The translations under genes and the position numbers were made by a program. The notes beneath the pieces are model-generated. The model did not search any database and was not told the DNA's origin. It was given only the letters and a program-made list of their open reading frames with translations. This document shows positions 1 through 7,440 of a stretch of 41,510 nucleotides of DNA, piece by piece. Source of the DNA: Candidatus Thermoplasmatota archaeon (lineage in GTDB: Archaea > Thermoplasmatota > SW-10-69-26 > JACQPN01 > JAIVGT01); the NCBI GenBank assembly GCA_035541015.1, contig DATLFM010000088.1, positions 1-41,510 of the forward strand, read 5' to 3'. The number at the start of each line of letters is the position of its first letter. The stretch's first letter is position 1.

Positions 1-945
1 GTCGCTTTGCGCGGCGATGCGGCCGCCGTCGTGGACGGCCAAGCCGACGCTGTGGCCGGTGGAGTGGATGAACCGGCCTTTGTACTTCGTCTTGTCGATG
101 ACGGCCGCGACGTCGTTGTGCACGTTGGCGGCTTTCGCGCCGTGGTGGATGGCGTCGAAGCCGACCTGCTGGGCCTCGCGCACGATGTCGTACACCTCGC
201 GCTGCTCGCGCGTGGCCTTGCCAAAGACGAAGGTGCGCGTGATGTCGGAGGCGTACATCTTGTACCAGGCGCCAAAGTCGAACAGCGCGTAGTCGCCCTT
301 GCGAAGTTTGCGGTCGGTTGGGAACGCGTGGGGCTCGGCGGCGTTCTCGCCAAAGCTCGTGATCGTGCTGAAGCTTGGGCCCGAGGCGCCGCGGCGCTGC
401 ATGCGGTCGTTGAGCTCGGCCGCGTGCTCGCGCTCCGTCTTGCCGGCCGCAAGGAAGTCGGGGATCTCGAGCGCGACCTTGCTTGCGATGTCGGCGGCCT
501 TCTTGATGCGGTCGATCTCGATCTCGTCCTTGAACAGGCGCGCGCGCAGCATGGGCTCGGAGACGTCCACGAGCTTGGCGCCCTTGGGGAGGCTTCGCTT
601 CAGGCTTTCCCACGCGACGTAGGTGATCTCGCGGCCGTGGAAGCCCACGCGCTTGGCGCCGCCGAGGGCCTTGCGGACGATGTCCTCGCGCTCCTTGCGG
701 GAGGCGTACACGGAGATCGTCGCGTCCTTGGCGCGCCGGGCGCTTTGTTCCTCGAGCGAGTTCGTGGCGACGTGCACCTTGCCGTTGGGCAGCGCCACGC
801 ACGCGTTTCCTTCGAAGATGCCTCCCTCGACGAGGTCGGTGAGATAATAGAAGGAGAGGTCCACGTGCGGCGACTCGCTGTTGACGAGGGCGACGGCGTC
901 GACGTCGGGGGCCTGCTTGAAGAAGTTCTTCACGCGCGAGCGCAT
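1..945 (-). CDS. M24 family Xaa-Pro aminopeptidase/dipeptidase, 3' end outside window
   Basis: Cytosolic metallopeptidase predicted to remove residues next to proline, in peptide turnover. The 315 codons present begin MRSRVKNFFKQAPDVDAVAL and give the creatinase-type N-terminal domain (about residues 1-150), then the start of the pita-bread catalytic domain. Two Asp metal ligands are readable in FDFGAWYKMYASDITRTF (about residues 222 and 233), and the conserved His lies in HSTGHSVGLAVHD (about residue 294). The two Glu ligands expected further on are beyond the left edge, so completeness of the site cannot be judged. I chose the ATG at 945 because a TATA-like TTTCAAATA is centred about 30 bp upstream. 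A 20-bp inverted repeat sits directly behind that TATA box. The M24 fold is secure; the exact substrate is not. Confidence 0.88.
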   Translation of the reverse strand, partial: MRSRVKNFFKQAPDVDAVALVNSESPHVDLSFYYLTDLVEGGIFEGNACVALPNGKVHVATNSLEEQSARRAKDATISVYASRKEREDIVRKALGGAKRVGFHGREITYVAWESLKRSLPKGAKLVDVSEPMLRARLFKDEIEIDRIKKAADIASKVALEIPDFLAAGKTEREHAAELNDRMQRRGASGPSFSTITSFGENAAEPHAFPTDRKLRKGDYALFDFGAWYKMYASDITRTFVFGKATREQREVYDIVREAQQVGFDAIHHGAKAANVHNDVAAVIDKTKYKGRFIHSTGHSVGLAVHDGGRIAAQSD

Positions 946-968
946 GAGCGGGGGAAACGCCCGCGCGG

Positions 969-980
969 GTATTTGAAATG
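969..980 (-). promoter_or_regulatory. TATA-box region of the M24 peptidase gene
   Basis: Read on the minus strand this is CATTTCAAATAC, the AT-rich patch in a GC-rich intergenic stretch. It is centred about 30 bp upstream of the ATG at 945, as expected for a leaderless archaeal transcript. Confidence 0.55.
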
Positions 981-984
981 GGGG

Positions 985-1004
985 TGCGATGATCATTCAT
1001 CGCA
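985..1004. promoter_or_regulatory. 20-bp inverted repeat, copy 1 (operator-like)
   Basis: The sequence TGCGATGATCATTCATCGCA has 8-bp arms (TGCGATGA/TCATCGCA) around TCAT. It lies 4 bp behind the TATA-like patch of the M24 peptidase gene, where an archaeal regulator would touch the TFB-binding region. An identical copy in the same orientation occurs at 18649-18668 by the prefoldin promoter. Confidence 0.6.
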
Positions 1005-1058
1005 GCCGTGGAAGGGTGGCGGCCGACCGCGGCCGCCGGGGGAAGGAGGTCAGAGGGA

Positions 1059-1080
1059 GGCGGTCCGGGGGAAGACCGCC
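1059..1080 (-). terminator. GC-rich hairpin downstream of the 39-residue protein gene
   Basis: GGCGGTC and GACCGCC form a 7-bp stem around an 8-nt loop. On the minus strand it lies 26 nt past the stop of the small membrane protein gene and is followed by a pyrimidine-rich run. It may end that transcript, but there is no clear T tract, so the role is inferred. Apart from this hairpin and the promoter elements I see nothing else in 946-1105. Confidence 0.35.
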
Positions 1081-1105
1081 GAGGGGGATGCGTTCTTGAT
1101 CGTGT

Positions 1106-1225
1106 TCACGCCACGACGAGGCCCAGCAGGAGGACCGCAGCGGAGAACGTGCAGACGTACGAGGCGACCCAGCAGAGGTAATCGCCAAGACCGCCATCGC
1201 GGGCGCCCATCGGGTTAGCGTCCAT
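1106..1225 (-). CDS. Small single-TM membrane protein (39 residues)
   Basis: Short ORF on the minus strand starting MDANPMGARDGGLGDYLCWV. After about 15 polar residues it forms one hydrophobic helix to the C-terminus (YLCWVASYVCTFSAAVLLLG and onward), containing two Cys, with no charged tail. A purine-rich GAGAGGG, 5 nt upstream of the ATG at 1225, can act as ribosome binding site, and an AT-rich TAATTACAA lies about 60 bp upstream. A GC-rich hairpin follows the stop. No family is recognised. The coherent helix and the ribosome site make it plausible, but an ORF this short could be chance. Confidence 0.42.
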   Translation of the reverse strand: MDANPMGARDGGLGDYLCWVASYVCTFSAAVLLLGLVVA

Positions 1226-1404
1226 GCAACCCTCTCTGGCGGGAGGGACGGATGTCGGTGCCGTGCTGGCTCTAGCAACTTGTAATTACCGGCCGGTCAA
1301 ATAGGCCGCCCCGCGCCTTGATCGGTCGGAACCAAGACCGCGGGCATGGGCCGGATTCGGCGGCCGATTTCGAGCGGCCCGGACCGGAAACGAGCTTTCC
1401 CCAG

Positions 1405-2109
1405 CTACACCGTGGGCCGCCGGTCGCGCCGGGCGACGGGAGCGCGACGCTCCGCGGCCGGCGCCGGAACGCCGGCGGGGCGCGCAAGCAGCGCCGCCGA
1501 GAGCCCCCCGGCAAACGCCGCCGGAAAGGCAAGAAGCACGAGCGCGCCTAAGCTTGCAAGCAAGGCTCGCGCGCTCGCGACGATCTCCTGCGAGGCGGCT
1601 TCCGGGTTTGCGGCGGCAAAGGCGGCGGCAAGGAGGCCCGTGAACAGGAACGCAAGCACGATCTGGCCGAGGCCCCCGCCGAGGAAGCCCGCGACAAAGG
1701 CGCTTCCGGGGTAGGGCTCCAGCACGCGCGCCGCGTGCACGCCGCACGCGACGGCGATCACCACGCCTGCCACAAGGAGGCTCCACACGAGCGCCCCCGT
1801 GACGGGCGTCACCGGCACCGAGCCGGGCTCCGCGGGCGTGGCGGTCCAGGCGAAGGCGAGGGCGGCCAGGGCCAACGCCAGGCCCGTGGCCGCATGGACA
1901 CCGACGATGCGAAGCGTCGTCCCGCCGACCGTGGGCGCCGCGGGCCGTCCCCACGGCGCTTCGACGGAATCTGGCTCCTCGACGAACTCCGTCTCGGGCG
2001 CGTACCATCGTCGCTCGAGGCCGGCGGGCGCGGGCTCGGGCGGCGTCTCGTCCGCGCTTGACAGGGGATCGTCCTTGGCGTCGATGGGCATGCTGCTGTT
2101 CGCTCGCAT
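1405..2109 (-). CDS. Predicted 4-TM membrane protein of unknown function
   Basis: 234 residues from the ATG at 2109 (MRANSSMPIDAKDD). A soluble acidic N-terminus of about 65 residues is followed by four hydrophobic segments: GVHAATGLALALAALAFAW, a GALVWSLLVAGVVIAVACGV stretch, GFLGGGLGQIVLAFLFTGLL, and a LASLGALVLLAFPAAFAGGL stretch. The tail is Arg-rich and Pro/Ala-rich, ending about RRAPVARRDRRPTV. I recognise no family and no catalytic motif. It lies 57 bp downstream of ilvE on the same strand and could be cotranscribed. Alternative starts are the ATG at 2091 and an upstream codon at 2154. It is probably a real gene, since membrane topology is coherent only in this frame. Confidence 0.6.
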   Translation of the reverse strand: MRANSSMPIDAKDDPLSSADETPPEPAPAGLERRWYAPETEFVEEPDSVEAPWGRPAAPTVGGTTLRIVGVHAATGLALALAALAFAWTATPAEPGSVPVTPVTGALVWSLLVAGVVIAVACGVHAARVLEPYPGSAFVAGFLGGGLGQIVLAFLFTGLLAAAFAAANPEAASQEIVASARALLASLGALVLLAFPAAFAGGLSAALLARPAGVPAPAAERRAPVARRDRRPTV

Positions 2110-2166
2110 GCGCGCGTCTATCAAGCTCTTGGGACAAGCGGTCGCGCCGCGCACACCGAGGACGTC

Positions 2167-3114
2167 CTAGGCCAGGACGCGCTCCCTCTCTTCGGCGTCG
2201 ATGGGCGTGCCCGTCTGGTTGCACAGCGTGCGGAACGCGGCCGTGAGGTGCTTTGTGACCGGCCCGGGCTTTCCGTCGCCGATCTTGCGGCCGTCCACGA
2301 CGACCACGGGCGCAAGCTCCGCGGCCGTGCCCGTGATGAAGACCTCGTCTGCGCTGTACACGTCAAAGAGCGTGATCGTCTCCTCGCGGACCTCGTAGCC
2401 CTCGGCGCGGGCCACCTCGATTGCGGTCTGGCGCGTGATGCCCTTCAGCGTGTTGTGCGGAGGCGGCGTGAGCACGACGCCTTTTCGGATGAGGAAGATG
2501 TTGTCCGCGGTGGCCTCCGAGACAAAGCCGTGCGTGTCGAGCATGATGCCCTCGTCGGCGCCGCGCGTGTTCGCCTCGATGCGTCCGAGGATGTTGTTGA
2601 GGTAGTTGAGGCTCTTGATGTTGGGCGACACGCACTCGGGGGGCGTGCGGCGCGTGCTCACCGTGACGAGCGTGAGGCCCTTCTCGTACCGCTCCTTCGG
2701 GTACAGCGAGATGAGGGGCTTCGTGATGACGACGACGGTGGCCTTCTTGCACTTGCGGGGGTCAAGGCCAAGGTCGCCGACGCCGCGCGCCACGACGGGC
2801 CGGATGTACGCGTCGCGCAGGTTGTTGCGCCGCAGCGTCTCGAGGATGATCTCGGCGAACTGGGCCTTCGTGTGGGGGATCTCGAGCGCGATGGCTTTGG
2901 CCGAGTCGTACATGCGGTCGAGGTGCTCGTCGAGCCGGAAGACGCGCCCGTTGTAGGCGCGGATGCCCTCGAAGACACCGTCCCCGTACAGGAAGCCGTG
3001 GTCGAAGACCGAGATGGCCGCCCGGGCCTCGGGGACCCACGCGCCGTCGATGTAGATCACGAGTCCGTCGGGCTTGGCGCCGTCCTCCGAGCCGGGTCCC
3101 ATCGCCGTGGCCAT
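2167..3114 (-). CDS. ilvE: Branched-chain amino acid aminotransferase
   Basis: PLP-dependent fold type IV aminotransferase making valine, leucine and isoleucine from their 2-oxo acids with glutamate as amino donor; cytosolic. The family opening [20 protein letters not shown], the [14 protein letters not shown] stretch, RPVVARG and the PLP lysine in [10 protein letters not shown] (Lys167 of the 315-residue protein) are present, as are [14 protein letters not shown] and the TGTAAE phosphate-binding turn. I chose the ATG at 3114 because a strong GAGGAG lies 5 nt upstream; an in-frame ATG at 3144 adds ten residues without that support. Full length for the family. thrS lies upstream on the same strand with a 138-bp gap containing a 12-bp palindrome. 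Confidence 0.93.
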   Translation of the reverse strand: MATAMGPGSEDGAKPDGLVIYIDGAWVPEARAAISVFDHGFLYGDGVFEGIRAYNGRVFRLDEHLDRMYDSAKAIALEIPHTKAQFAEIILETLRRNNLRDAYIRPVVARGVGDLGLDPRKCKKATVVVITKPLISLYPKERYEKGLTLVTVSTRRTPPECVSPNIKSLNYLNNILGRIEANTRGADEGIMLDTHGFVSEATADNIFLIRKGVVLTPPPHNTLKGITRQTAIEVARAEGYEVREETITLFDVYSADEVFITGTAAELAPVVVVDGRKIGDGKPGPVTKHLTAAFRTLCNQTGTPIDAEERERVLA

Positions 3115-3119
3115 GAAGG

Positions 3120-3125
3120 CTCCTC
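3120..3125 (-). promoter_or_regulatory. Strong Shine-Dalgarno site that fixes the ilvE start
   Basis: GAGGAG on the minus strand, 5 nt before the ATG at 3114. Many other genes here have no clear ribosome site, so this message probably carries a leader. Confidence 0.6.
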
Positions 3126-3174
3126 GTTTTTCGGAAGGCTTCATGCGTCATAATGGTTCGCGCGTTCGCGTCCG

Positions 3175-3186
3175 TCGTTCGAACGA
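3175..3186. promoter_or_regulatory. 12-bp perfect palindrome upstream of ilvE
   Basis: TCGTTCGAACGA is fully self-complementary and lies about 60 bp before the chosen ilvE start. It may be an operator. At 12 bp in GC-rich DNA, chance occurrence cannot be excluded. Confidence 0.3.
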
Positions 3187-3252
3187 TTTCCGGTTTTGGA
3201 ATTGGACGATCGCGCGCCTCGCGCCGGTCCTCGGCTTCGTTTGGCGCCCTCG

Positions 3253-5187
3253 TCAGCCCCGGAACGCCGGCCGCAGGGACAATCGCCGCGGAAGCGGCAG
3301 GGCGGCCTGCGGACGGTCGCCCCGCTCGGCGACGACGTACCGCGCCAGCTCCTCGAACGTGAGATCCCTTGTCGTGCCGTCGCGCAGGCGCGCGGGGAGC
3401 TTGCCCGAGGCGGCCTCCTTCTCGCCGTACACGATCGTGAGGGGCACCCATTCCTTCTCCGCGTCGCGGATCTTGCGTCCGATGCCCTCGTCCCGGTCGT
3501 CCACGTCCGCGCGGCAGGGCAGCGACTCGGCGAGCTTCTCGCAGGCGGTCACGAATTCGTCCCGGACGGGAAGGAGGCGGACCTGCGTGGGGGCAAGCCA
3601 GAAGGGGTACGCCGGTTTCTGGCCCGCGGCGATCTTGCGCGCCTCGTTTTCGAGGAAGGCGTACACGTTGCGGTCCACGCTCCCGCTGATGGACGTGTGC
3701 AGGAGGAGCGGGTGCCGCTTCTGGCCCGAAGCGTCGGCGAAGGCGATGCCGAAGCGCTCGCCGTTCTCGACGTCGATCTGGACGGTGGAGAGCGCGCTTG
3801 CCTTGTCGCTCGTGTCCACGACGTTGAACTCGAACTTCGTGACGAAATAGAAGAACCGCTCGTCCCACATCTCGACGAGGACGGGGCGGCCCAGGAGGCG
3901 GGGCAGGGTGGCGGCGAAGTCCTTGTTCTCCTCGTAGAAGCTGCGGACGAAGCGCACGGCGGCCTCGTAGGGTACGCCGAGGTCGTCCATCCAGCGCATG
4001 GAGAGGCGGAACTGGCCCTCGAACTCCTCCTTGGCCTGCGCCACGTCGGCGACCATCGTGTGCATGTCGGGCATCGTGAAGGCCCGGAGGCGCTTCAGGC
4101 CCGCCACCTCCCCGCTCTGCTCGCGCCGGAACGAGTAGTGCGTGAGCTCGTAGAGCCGCAGGGGCAGGTGCTTGTAGCTGATCGTCATGTCGTGGCCGAT
4201 GAGGTACTGGCCAAAGCACGCGGCGAAGCGGAGGAAAAACTCCTTGTCCTCGCTCTGGACCGTGTACTGCCGCGCGGGGAAACGCTGCAGGTACTTCGAG
4301 AGCGCCGGGTGCTGGTAGTCGTACATGATGGGCGTCTCGACGCGCATGGCGCCGGCGCGTGCGACGAGGTTCGAGACGTGCTCCTCGAGGAGGCGCTTCA
4401 CGAGCTGCCCCTTGGGGTACCAGCGGAAGTTGCCCGAGTCGGAGCCGGGCTCGTAGTCGACGAGCTCCTGCTCGCGCATGAGCTTCACGTGGGGCGGCTC
4501 GCCCGCCGTCGCGCGCACCTTGGCGCTTTCGTAGCGGTAGAGCTTCTCGAGCGTCCGGTGCGAGGAGAAGTCGAACGACGCGGCCGGAACGAGCTCGCCT
4601 GCGGGCGTGAGGACGTACCAGGTGGACTGGAGGGTCTTCTCCCTTTTCACGGCCTCCGAGTCCGCCGACGACGATGTGCGGCTGCCAAGCGCGCCCTCCG
4701 GAGCCCCCTTTCGGTGCACATCGACTGGCGTCCCGGCCTTGCCGGGCGCGGCCGACGCGTCGAGCCGGATCGTCCGCGCAAGCTCCGCAAGCGGGTGGCC
4801 CTTGGCTTTCAGCGAGAAGGACTTGTAGTACCCGAAGGGAACGGCGAGCAGGGCAAACGAGCCGTCCGCCCGCACCGTCTGCACGAGGGTCTCGCCCACG
4901 CGCATGGCGTCCTGGGGCTTGGCAAGCGTCGAGGAGAGGTGCGCGTACGGGTAGAGCGCGACGTTTGCGACCTTCACCTGGCCGGCCACGTCCTTGATGT
5001 TCTGGAGCGCGAGCTTGCAGAGGCCTTCCGCATCGGCCTCGTCGCCCGCCTCCACCGAGTAGTAGACGACAAGCGCCTCGGTCATGGCGCCGCGGCGGCG
5101 GTCCTCGGGAAGCTCGGGAACGCCCTTCAACGCGGGCTTCTTGGCCTCGTACTCGACCGAGTCGGCGTGGATGAAGAGCAGGCGCAT
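3253..5187 (-). CDS. thrS: Threonyl-tRNA synthetase, archaeal type
   Basis: Charges tRNA-Thr with threonine. The 644 residues start MRLLFIHADSVEYEAKKPAL, the opening of the archaeal D-aminoacyl-tRNA-deacylase-like editing domain (about residues 1-145), unlike the bacterial TGS/SAD domains. The class II catalytic core follows. The three zinc ligands are recognisable: Cys in AACFGQYLIGHD (about 323), His in FTMPDMHTMV (about 375) and His in LLLHTSISGSVDRN (about 496). Motif 2 is FRREQSGEVAGLKRLRAF. The anticodon-binding domain starts at about YPFWLAPTQVRLLPV. A longer reading frame extends to 5313, but the ATG at 5187 matches the family N-terminus and has a TATA element about 33 bp upstream. 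Confidence 0.96.
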   Translation of the reverse strand: MRLLFIHADSVEYEAKKPALKGVPELPEDRRRGAMTEALVVYYSVEAGDEADAEGLCKLALQNIKDVAGQVKVANVALYPYAHLSSTLAKPQDAMRVGETLVQTVRADGSFALLAVPFGYYKSFSLKAKGHPLAELARTIRLDASAAPGKAGTPVDVHRKGAPEGALGSRTSSSADSEAVKREKTLQSTWYVLTPAGELVPAASFDFSSHRTLEKLYRYESAKVRATAGEPPHVKLMREQELVDYEPGSDSGNFRWYPKGQLVKRLLEEHVSNLVARAGAMRVETPIMYDYQHPALSKYLQRFPARQYTVQSEDKEFFLRFAACFGQYLIGHDMTISYKHLPLRLYELTHYSFRREQSGEVAGLKRLRAFTMPDMHTMVADVAQAKEEFEGQFRLSMRWMDDLGVPYEAAVRFVRSFYEENKDFAATLPRLLGRPVLVEMWDERFFYFVTKFEFNVVDTSDKASALSTVQIDVENGERFGIAFADASGQKRHPLLLHTSISGSVDRNVYAFLENEARKIAAGQKPAYPFWLAPTQVRLLPVRDEFVTACEKLAESLPCRADVDDRDEGIGRKIRDAEKEWVPLTIVYGEKEAASGKLPARLRDGTTRDLTFEELARYVVAERGDRPQAALPLPRRLSLRPAFRG

Positions 5188-5215
5188 GGCGTCGGGCCGA
5201 CAGCGACGGCGGCAG

Positions 5216-5224
5216 GATAAAAAC
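5216..5224 (-). promoter_or_regulatory. TATA box of thrS
   Basis: On the minus strand this reads GTTTTTATC, the only AT-rich patch before thrS, centred about 33 bp upstream of the ATG. This suggests a very short leader. Confidence 0.6.
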
Positions 5225-5376
5225 GTTGGCCCGCGGGGAAGGAGAAGAAGGGGAGGGGGGCCGATGCACGGACTGGTAGTATCGTCGGAGGCGGCCCAGA
5301 GCCTCCGTCCCATCCGTCCCGCGAGGGACGCGCGTCCCCCGTCCCGGGCCTGGAACAGGTTTGCGCGCTTTAAATG

Positions 5377-5435
5377 TTTCGTAAAATCACGAAACTACGA
5401 CGTCACGAAATCGTGCGATTATGATATTACGAAAT
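5377..5435. promoter_or_regulatory. Operator-like array of ACGAAA boxes
   Basis: In an AT-rich island of otherwise GC-rich DNA the hexamer ACGAAA occurs at 5389, 5405 and 5429, and its complement TTTCGT at 5377. TTTCGT-6-ACGAAA forms an 18-bp dyad at 5377-5394. CACGAAATCGTG at 5404-5415 is a second dyad with 5-bp arms. The direct copies are spaced 16 and 24 bp. The array ends immediately before the TATA box of the winged-helix gene, so autoregulation is the obvious inference. Confidence 0.65.
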
Positions 5436-5436
5436 C

Positions 5437-5443
5437 AATAAAT
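5437..5443 (+). promoter_or_regulatory. TATA box of the winged-helix regulator gene
   Basis: AATAAAT is centred 28 bp before the ATG at 5468, supporting a leaderless message. A second candidate, TTTAAAT at 5369-5375, lies before the operator array and would give a leader of about 70 nt. Confidence 0.5.
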
Positions 5444-5467
5444 CCTGGGCGGGCGTTGGGCGGCCGG

Positions 5468-5779
5468 ATGCCCGCCCGCGAGCTTACGCTGACCCGCGAC
5501 GCCCCGGAGATGGAGGCGATCGTCCGCGTGCTTTCGGCAAGCGTGAACGTTCGCATCCTCGCGGCTCTCATGGAGGAGCGCAAGCGGGGCGAGGGGTGGC
5601 TGTTCCTCTCCGAGATCGCCGAGCGCATCGACGAGAAGCCGGGAACGGTGGGCCTTGCGATCCAGAAGCTCCTTCCGCTTCTCGAGGAGAGGCGGGAGAA
5701 GGGCCGCCGGTACTTCCGCTCGCAGCACCGCGAGCTCTCCCTCGTCCTCGAGGCTCCCCGCCGGCTGCGCGACGGATAG
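5468..5779 (+). CDS. Small winged-helix transcriptional regulator
   Basis: A 103-residue cytosolic DNA-binding protein starting MPARELTLTRDAPEMEAIVR. The helix-turn-helix is readable as VNVRILAALMEERKRGEGWL, FLSEIAERIDEKPGTVGLAI and QKLLPLLEERREKGRRYF, with the wing in GRRYFRSQ, as in ArsR/MarR-like archaeal regulators. There is no metal-binding Cys cluster. The start is chosen from the TATA box 28 bp upstream; the frame stays open far upstream, but that stretch includes the operator array. The dense array of inverted and direct boxes directly before the gene suggests it binds its own promoter. Target genes may include the two zinc-ribbon membrane proteins downstream on the same strand. Confidence 0.75.
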   Translation: MPARELTLTRDAPEMEAIVRVLSASVNVRILAALMEERKRGEGWLFLSEIAERIDEKPGTVGLAIQKLLPLLEERREKGRRYFRSQHRELSLVLEAPRRLRDG

Positions 5780-5832
5780 GGGCGCGCGGATAGCCTTATC
5801 TCCGGCGGCCCGCATTCGGTCGCCCGGCCCCC

Positions 5833-6357
5833 ATGCAGTTCACCACCCGGGAGGAGCTTGGCCGCTGGTTCGTGGACGCGGCAACGCGGGTCCAGCAGGG
5901 CGACTTTGGCATGGCAGCCGGCGTCGCCGGCATGATCTTCCTGTTCTTCTTCGTCATGCTTGCCGTCCAGATCGTGCTGGCGATCTGGGTCTATACGGAC
6001 GCCCAAAAACGCGGCGACAACGCCGTGCTGTGGCTCCTCATCGTCCTTCTCACGGGCCTCATCGGCGTCGTCATCTGGCTCGTGGTGCGCCCGCCCGAGC
6101 GCGGACCCTACGGCGTTCCGGGCGCGCCGCCGCCGTACGGGTACGCGTCGCCGCCGCCGGGCTACGCCCCGCCCTACGGGGCGCCGCCGCCCCCTTACGC
6201 CCCGAGCCCGCCGCCTCGTCCGGTCGACTCCACGTATCCGGGAGCGCCTTCCGGCTCCGGCTACGGGGCGCCCAACGTTTTCTGCCCGACGTGCAACGCG
6301 CCCAACGCGGCCTCGAACCGCTTCTGCGCGGCCTGCGGGCGCCAATTGGTGGCGTAG
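5833..6357 (+). CDS. Two-TM protein with Pro/Tyr-rich linker and C-terminal zinc ribbon
   Basis: 174 residues. Two hydrophobic helices (about residues 30-55 and 63-86) are joined by the short polar turn TDAQKRGDNA. A low-complexity linker rich in Pro, Gly, Tyr and Ala (about 90-145) follows, then a zinc ribbon with Cys151, Cys154, Cys165 and Cys168 (CPTCN and CAACG). The fold of the membrane part resembles phospholipase-D-nuclease N-terminal/PLDc_N-type two-helix hairpins; I see no enzyme motif. Its TAG is immediately followed by the ATG of the next gene, which also ends in a zinc ribbon, so the two are almost certainly one operon with related roles. Function unknown. Confidence 0.75.
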   Translation: MQFTTREELGRWFVDAATRVQQGDFGMAAGVAGMIFLFFFVMLAVQIVLAIWVYTDAQKRGDNAVLWLLIVLLTGLIGVVIWLVVRPPERGPYGVPGAPPPYGYASPPPGYAPPYGAPPPPYAPSPPPRPVDSTYPGAPSGSGYGAPNVFCPTCNAPNAASNRFCAACGRQLVA

Positions 6358-7320
6358 ATGGGCCGGATGGACCTGGGCCAGGTGCTTTCGGGCGCCTTCC
6401 GCATCGTGTTCGACAACCTCGGGCTGTACGTCTCGACGATGGGCGTCTTCATCGTGCTCGAGGGGCTCGTTGGCGCGCTCGTTCTCGTCGCCTTCCTGTC
6501 GGACCTTCCCGATCCGGAGGCCTCGCCCGCGCTTTTCCTTGCGAACCTCGCCGCGCCCACGGCGCTTGCGGGCGTGGCGGGCTTCGTGTTCACGCTCTTT
6601 GCGGTGTACTTTGGCATCGTCGTCACCGACGGCCTGTTGCGCGGCGAGCGCCGGGGCCTCTCGCAGGCGTGGGCGATGGGGCAAGGACGGTTTGGCCACT
6701 TCGCGGTCACGTTGCTTGTCACCATGCTTGTGCCCATGCTCCTTATCGTGGGCGGCCTTGCGCCGCTGTTCTTGACGCTTGTCGCGGGTGCCGCGTCGCC
6801 GGAGGCGTTCGTCGCCGTGGCGCCGCTTGTCTTCCTGAGCCTCCTTGGCGCCATCGTGCTCGCCGTTTGGCTGTACCTGCGGTGGTACGTCGCGCCCGTG
6901 GCGGCCGCGCTCGAGGCGCCCGGCGCGGTGGGCGACCGCCTGTCGCGCAGCCGAGCCCTCACGCAGGGAAGCCGCCTGTCCATCCTGGGGCTCCTTGTGA
7001 TCCTGGCGATTGTGGGGGCCATCCTTTCGGCCATCGCGACGGCGCCCCTCTCGCTCGCCTTGGGCGGAGAGTCGATCCTCGTCCAGGCCCTGGCGCAGCA
7101 GGCCGGCGGCGTCCTCGTCTCGTTGGTCATGACGCCGGTGGGTGTTGCGGCGGCCGTCTTGGTATACGCCTCGCTTGCCGCGCCTGCGCCGGCTCCCTTC
7201 GTGCCGGTTCCGTGGCCGGCTCCACCGCCTTCTGCGGCTCGTTTCTGTCCCGCTTGCGGCGCCTACCTTGCCGAGGGAGCGGCGTTTTGCGGCGCGTGCG
7301 GTCGATCGGTCGGCCCCTGA
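6358..7320 (+). CDS. Polytopic membrane protein with C-terminal zinc ribbon
   Basis: 320 residues with about six hydrophobic helices, starting MGRMDLGQVLSGAFRIVFDN. This resembles the DUF-type membrane domain related to the glycerophosphoryl-diester-phosphodiesterase membrane domain, with the characteristic DRLSRSRALTQGSRLSILGL segment between helices. The C-terminus has a Pro/Ala linker and a zinc ribbon with Cys297, Cys300, Cys311 and Cys314 (CPACG and CGACG). It begins at the base after the stop of the preceding gene. The two proteins share the layout of membrane helices, proline linker and zinc ribbon, which suggests they interact or that the ribbons recruit a common cytosolic partner. 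That is inference; no function is known to me. Confidence 0.72.
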   Translation: MGRMDLGQVLSGAFRIVFDNLGLYVSTMGVFIVLEGLVGALVLVAFLSDLPDPEASPALFLANLAAPTALAGVAGFVFTLFAVYFGIVVTDGLLRGERRGLSQAWAMGQGRFGHFAVTLLVTMLVPMLLIVGGLAPLFLTLVAGAASPEAFVAVAPLVFLSLLGAIVLAVWLYLRWYVAPVAAALEAPGAVGDRLSRSRALTQGSRLSILGLLVILAIVGAILSAIATAPLSLALGGESILVQALAQQAGGVLVSLVMTPVGVAAAVLVYASLAAPAPAPFVPVPWPAPPPSAARFCPACGAYLAEGAAFCGACGRSVGP

Positions 7321-7381
7321 GCTGCCGCGGGCGACGACGACTGTCCCGGGCGTTCGTCGGCGGAACGACTGAAAACGTGCC

Positions 7382-7400
7382 GCTTTTCCGGCGCAAAAGC
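7382..7400. promoter_or_regulatory. Inverted repeat before the promoter at 7408
   Basis: GCTTTT and AAAAGC flank a 7-nt GC spacer. The right arm ends 7 bp before the TATA box of the gene at 7441, a normal place for an archaeal regulator. It could also fold as a hairpin ending the upstream operon. Confidence 0.35.
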
Positions 7401-7407
7401 AAAAACG

Positions 7408-7416
7408 GCTTATAGC
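7408..7416 (+). promoter_or_regulatory. TATA box for the gene at 7441
   Basis: GGCTTATAG is centred about 30 bp before the ATG at 7441 and only 6 bp before the GTG at 7417, so it argues for the shorter protein. Confidence 0.5.
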
Positions 7417-7440
7417 GTGGAATGCAGAACGAAGGGCTGG

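Noticed and set aside
2762-5269. Long overlapping or antisense open frames (also 3196-5220, 10347-12482, 27201-29924)
   Set aside because: Very high GC removes stop codons from shadow frames. Their translations are low-complexity Arg/Ala/Pro strings without motifs, opposite clear genes.
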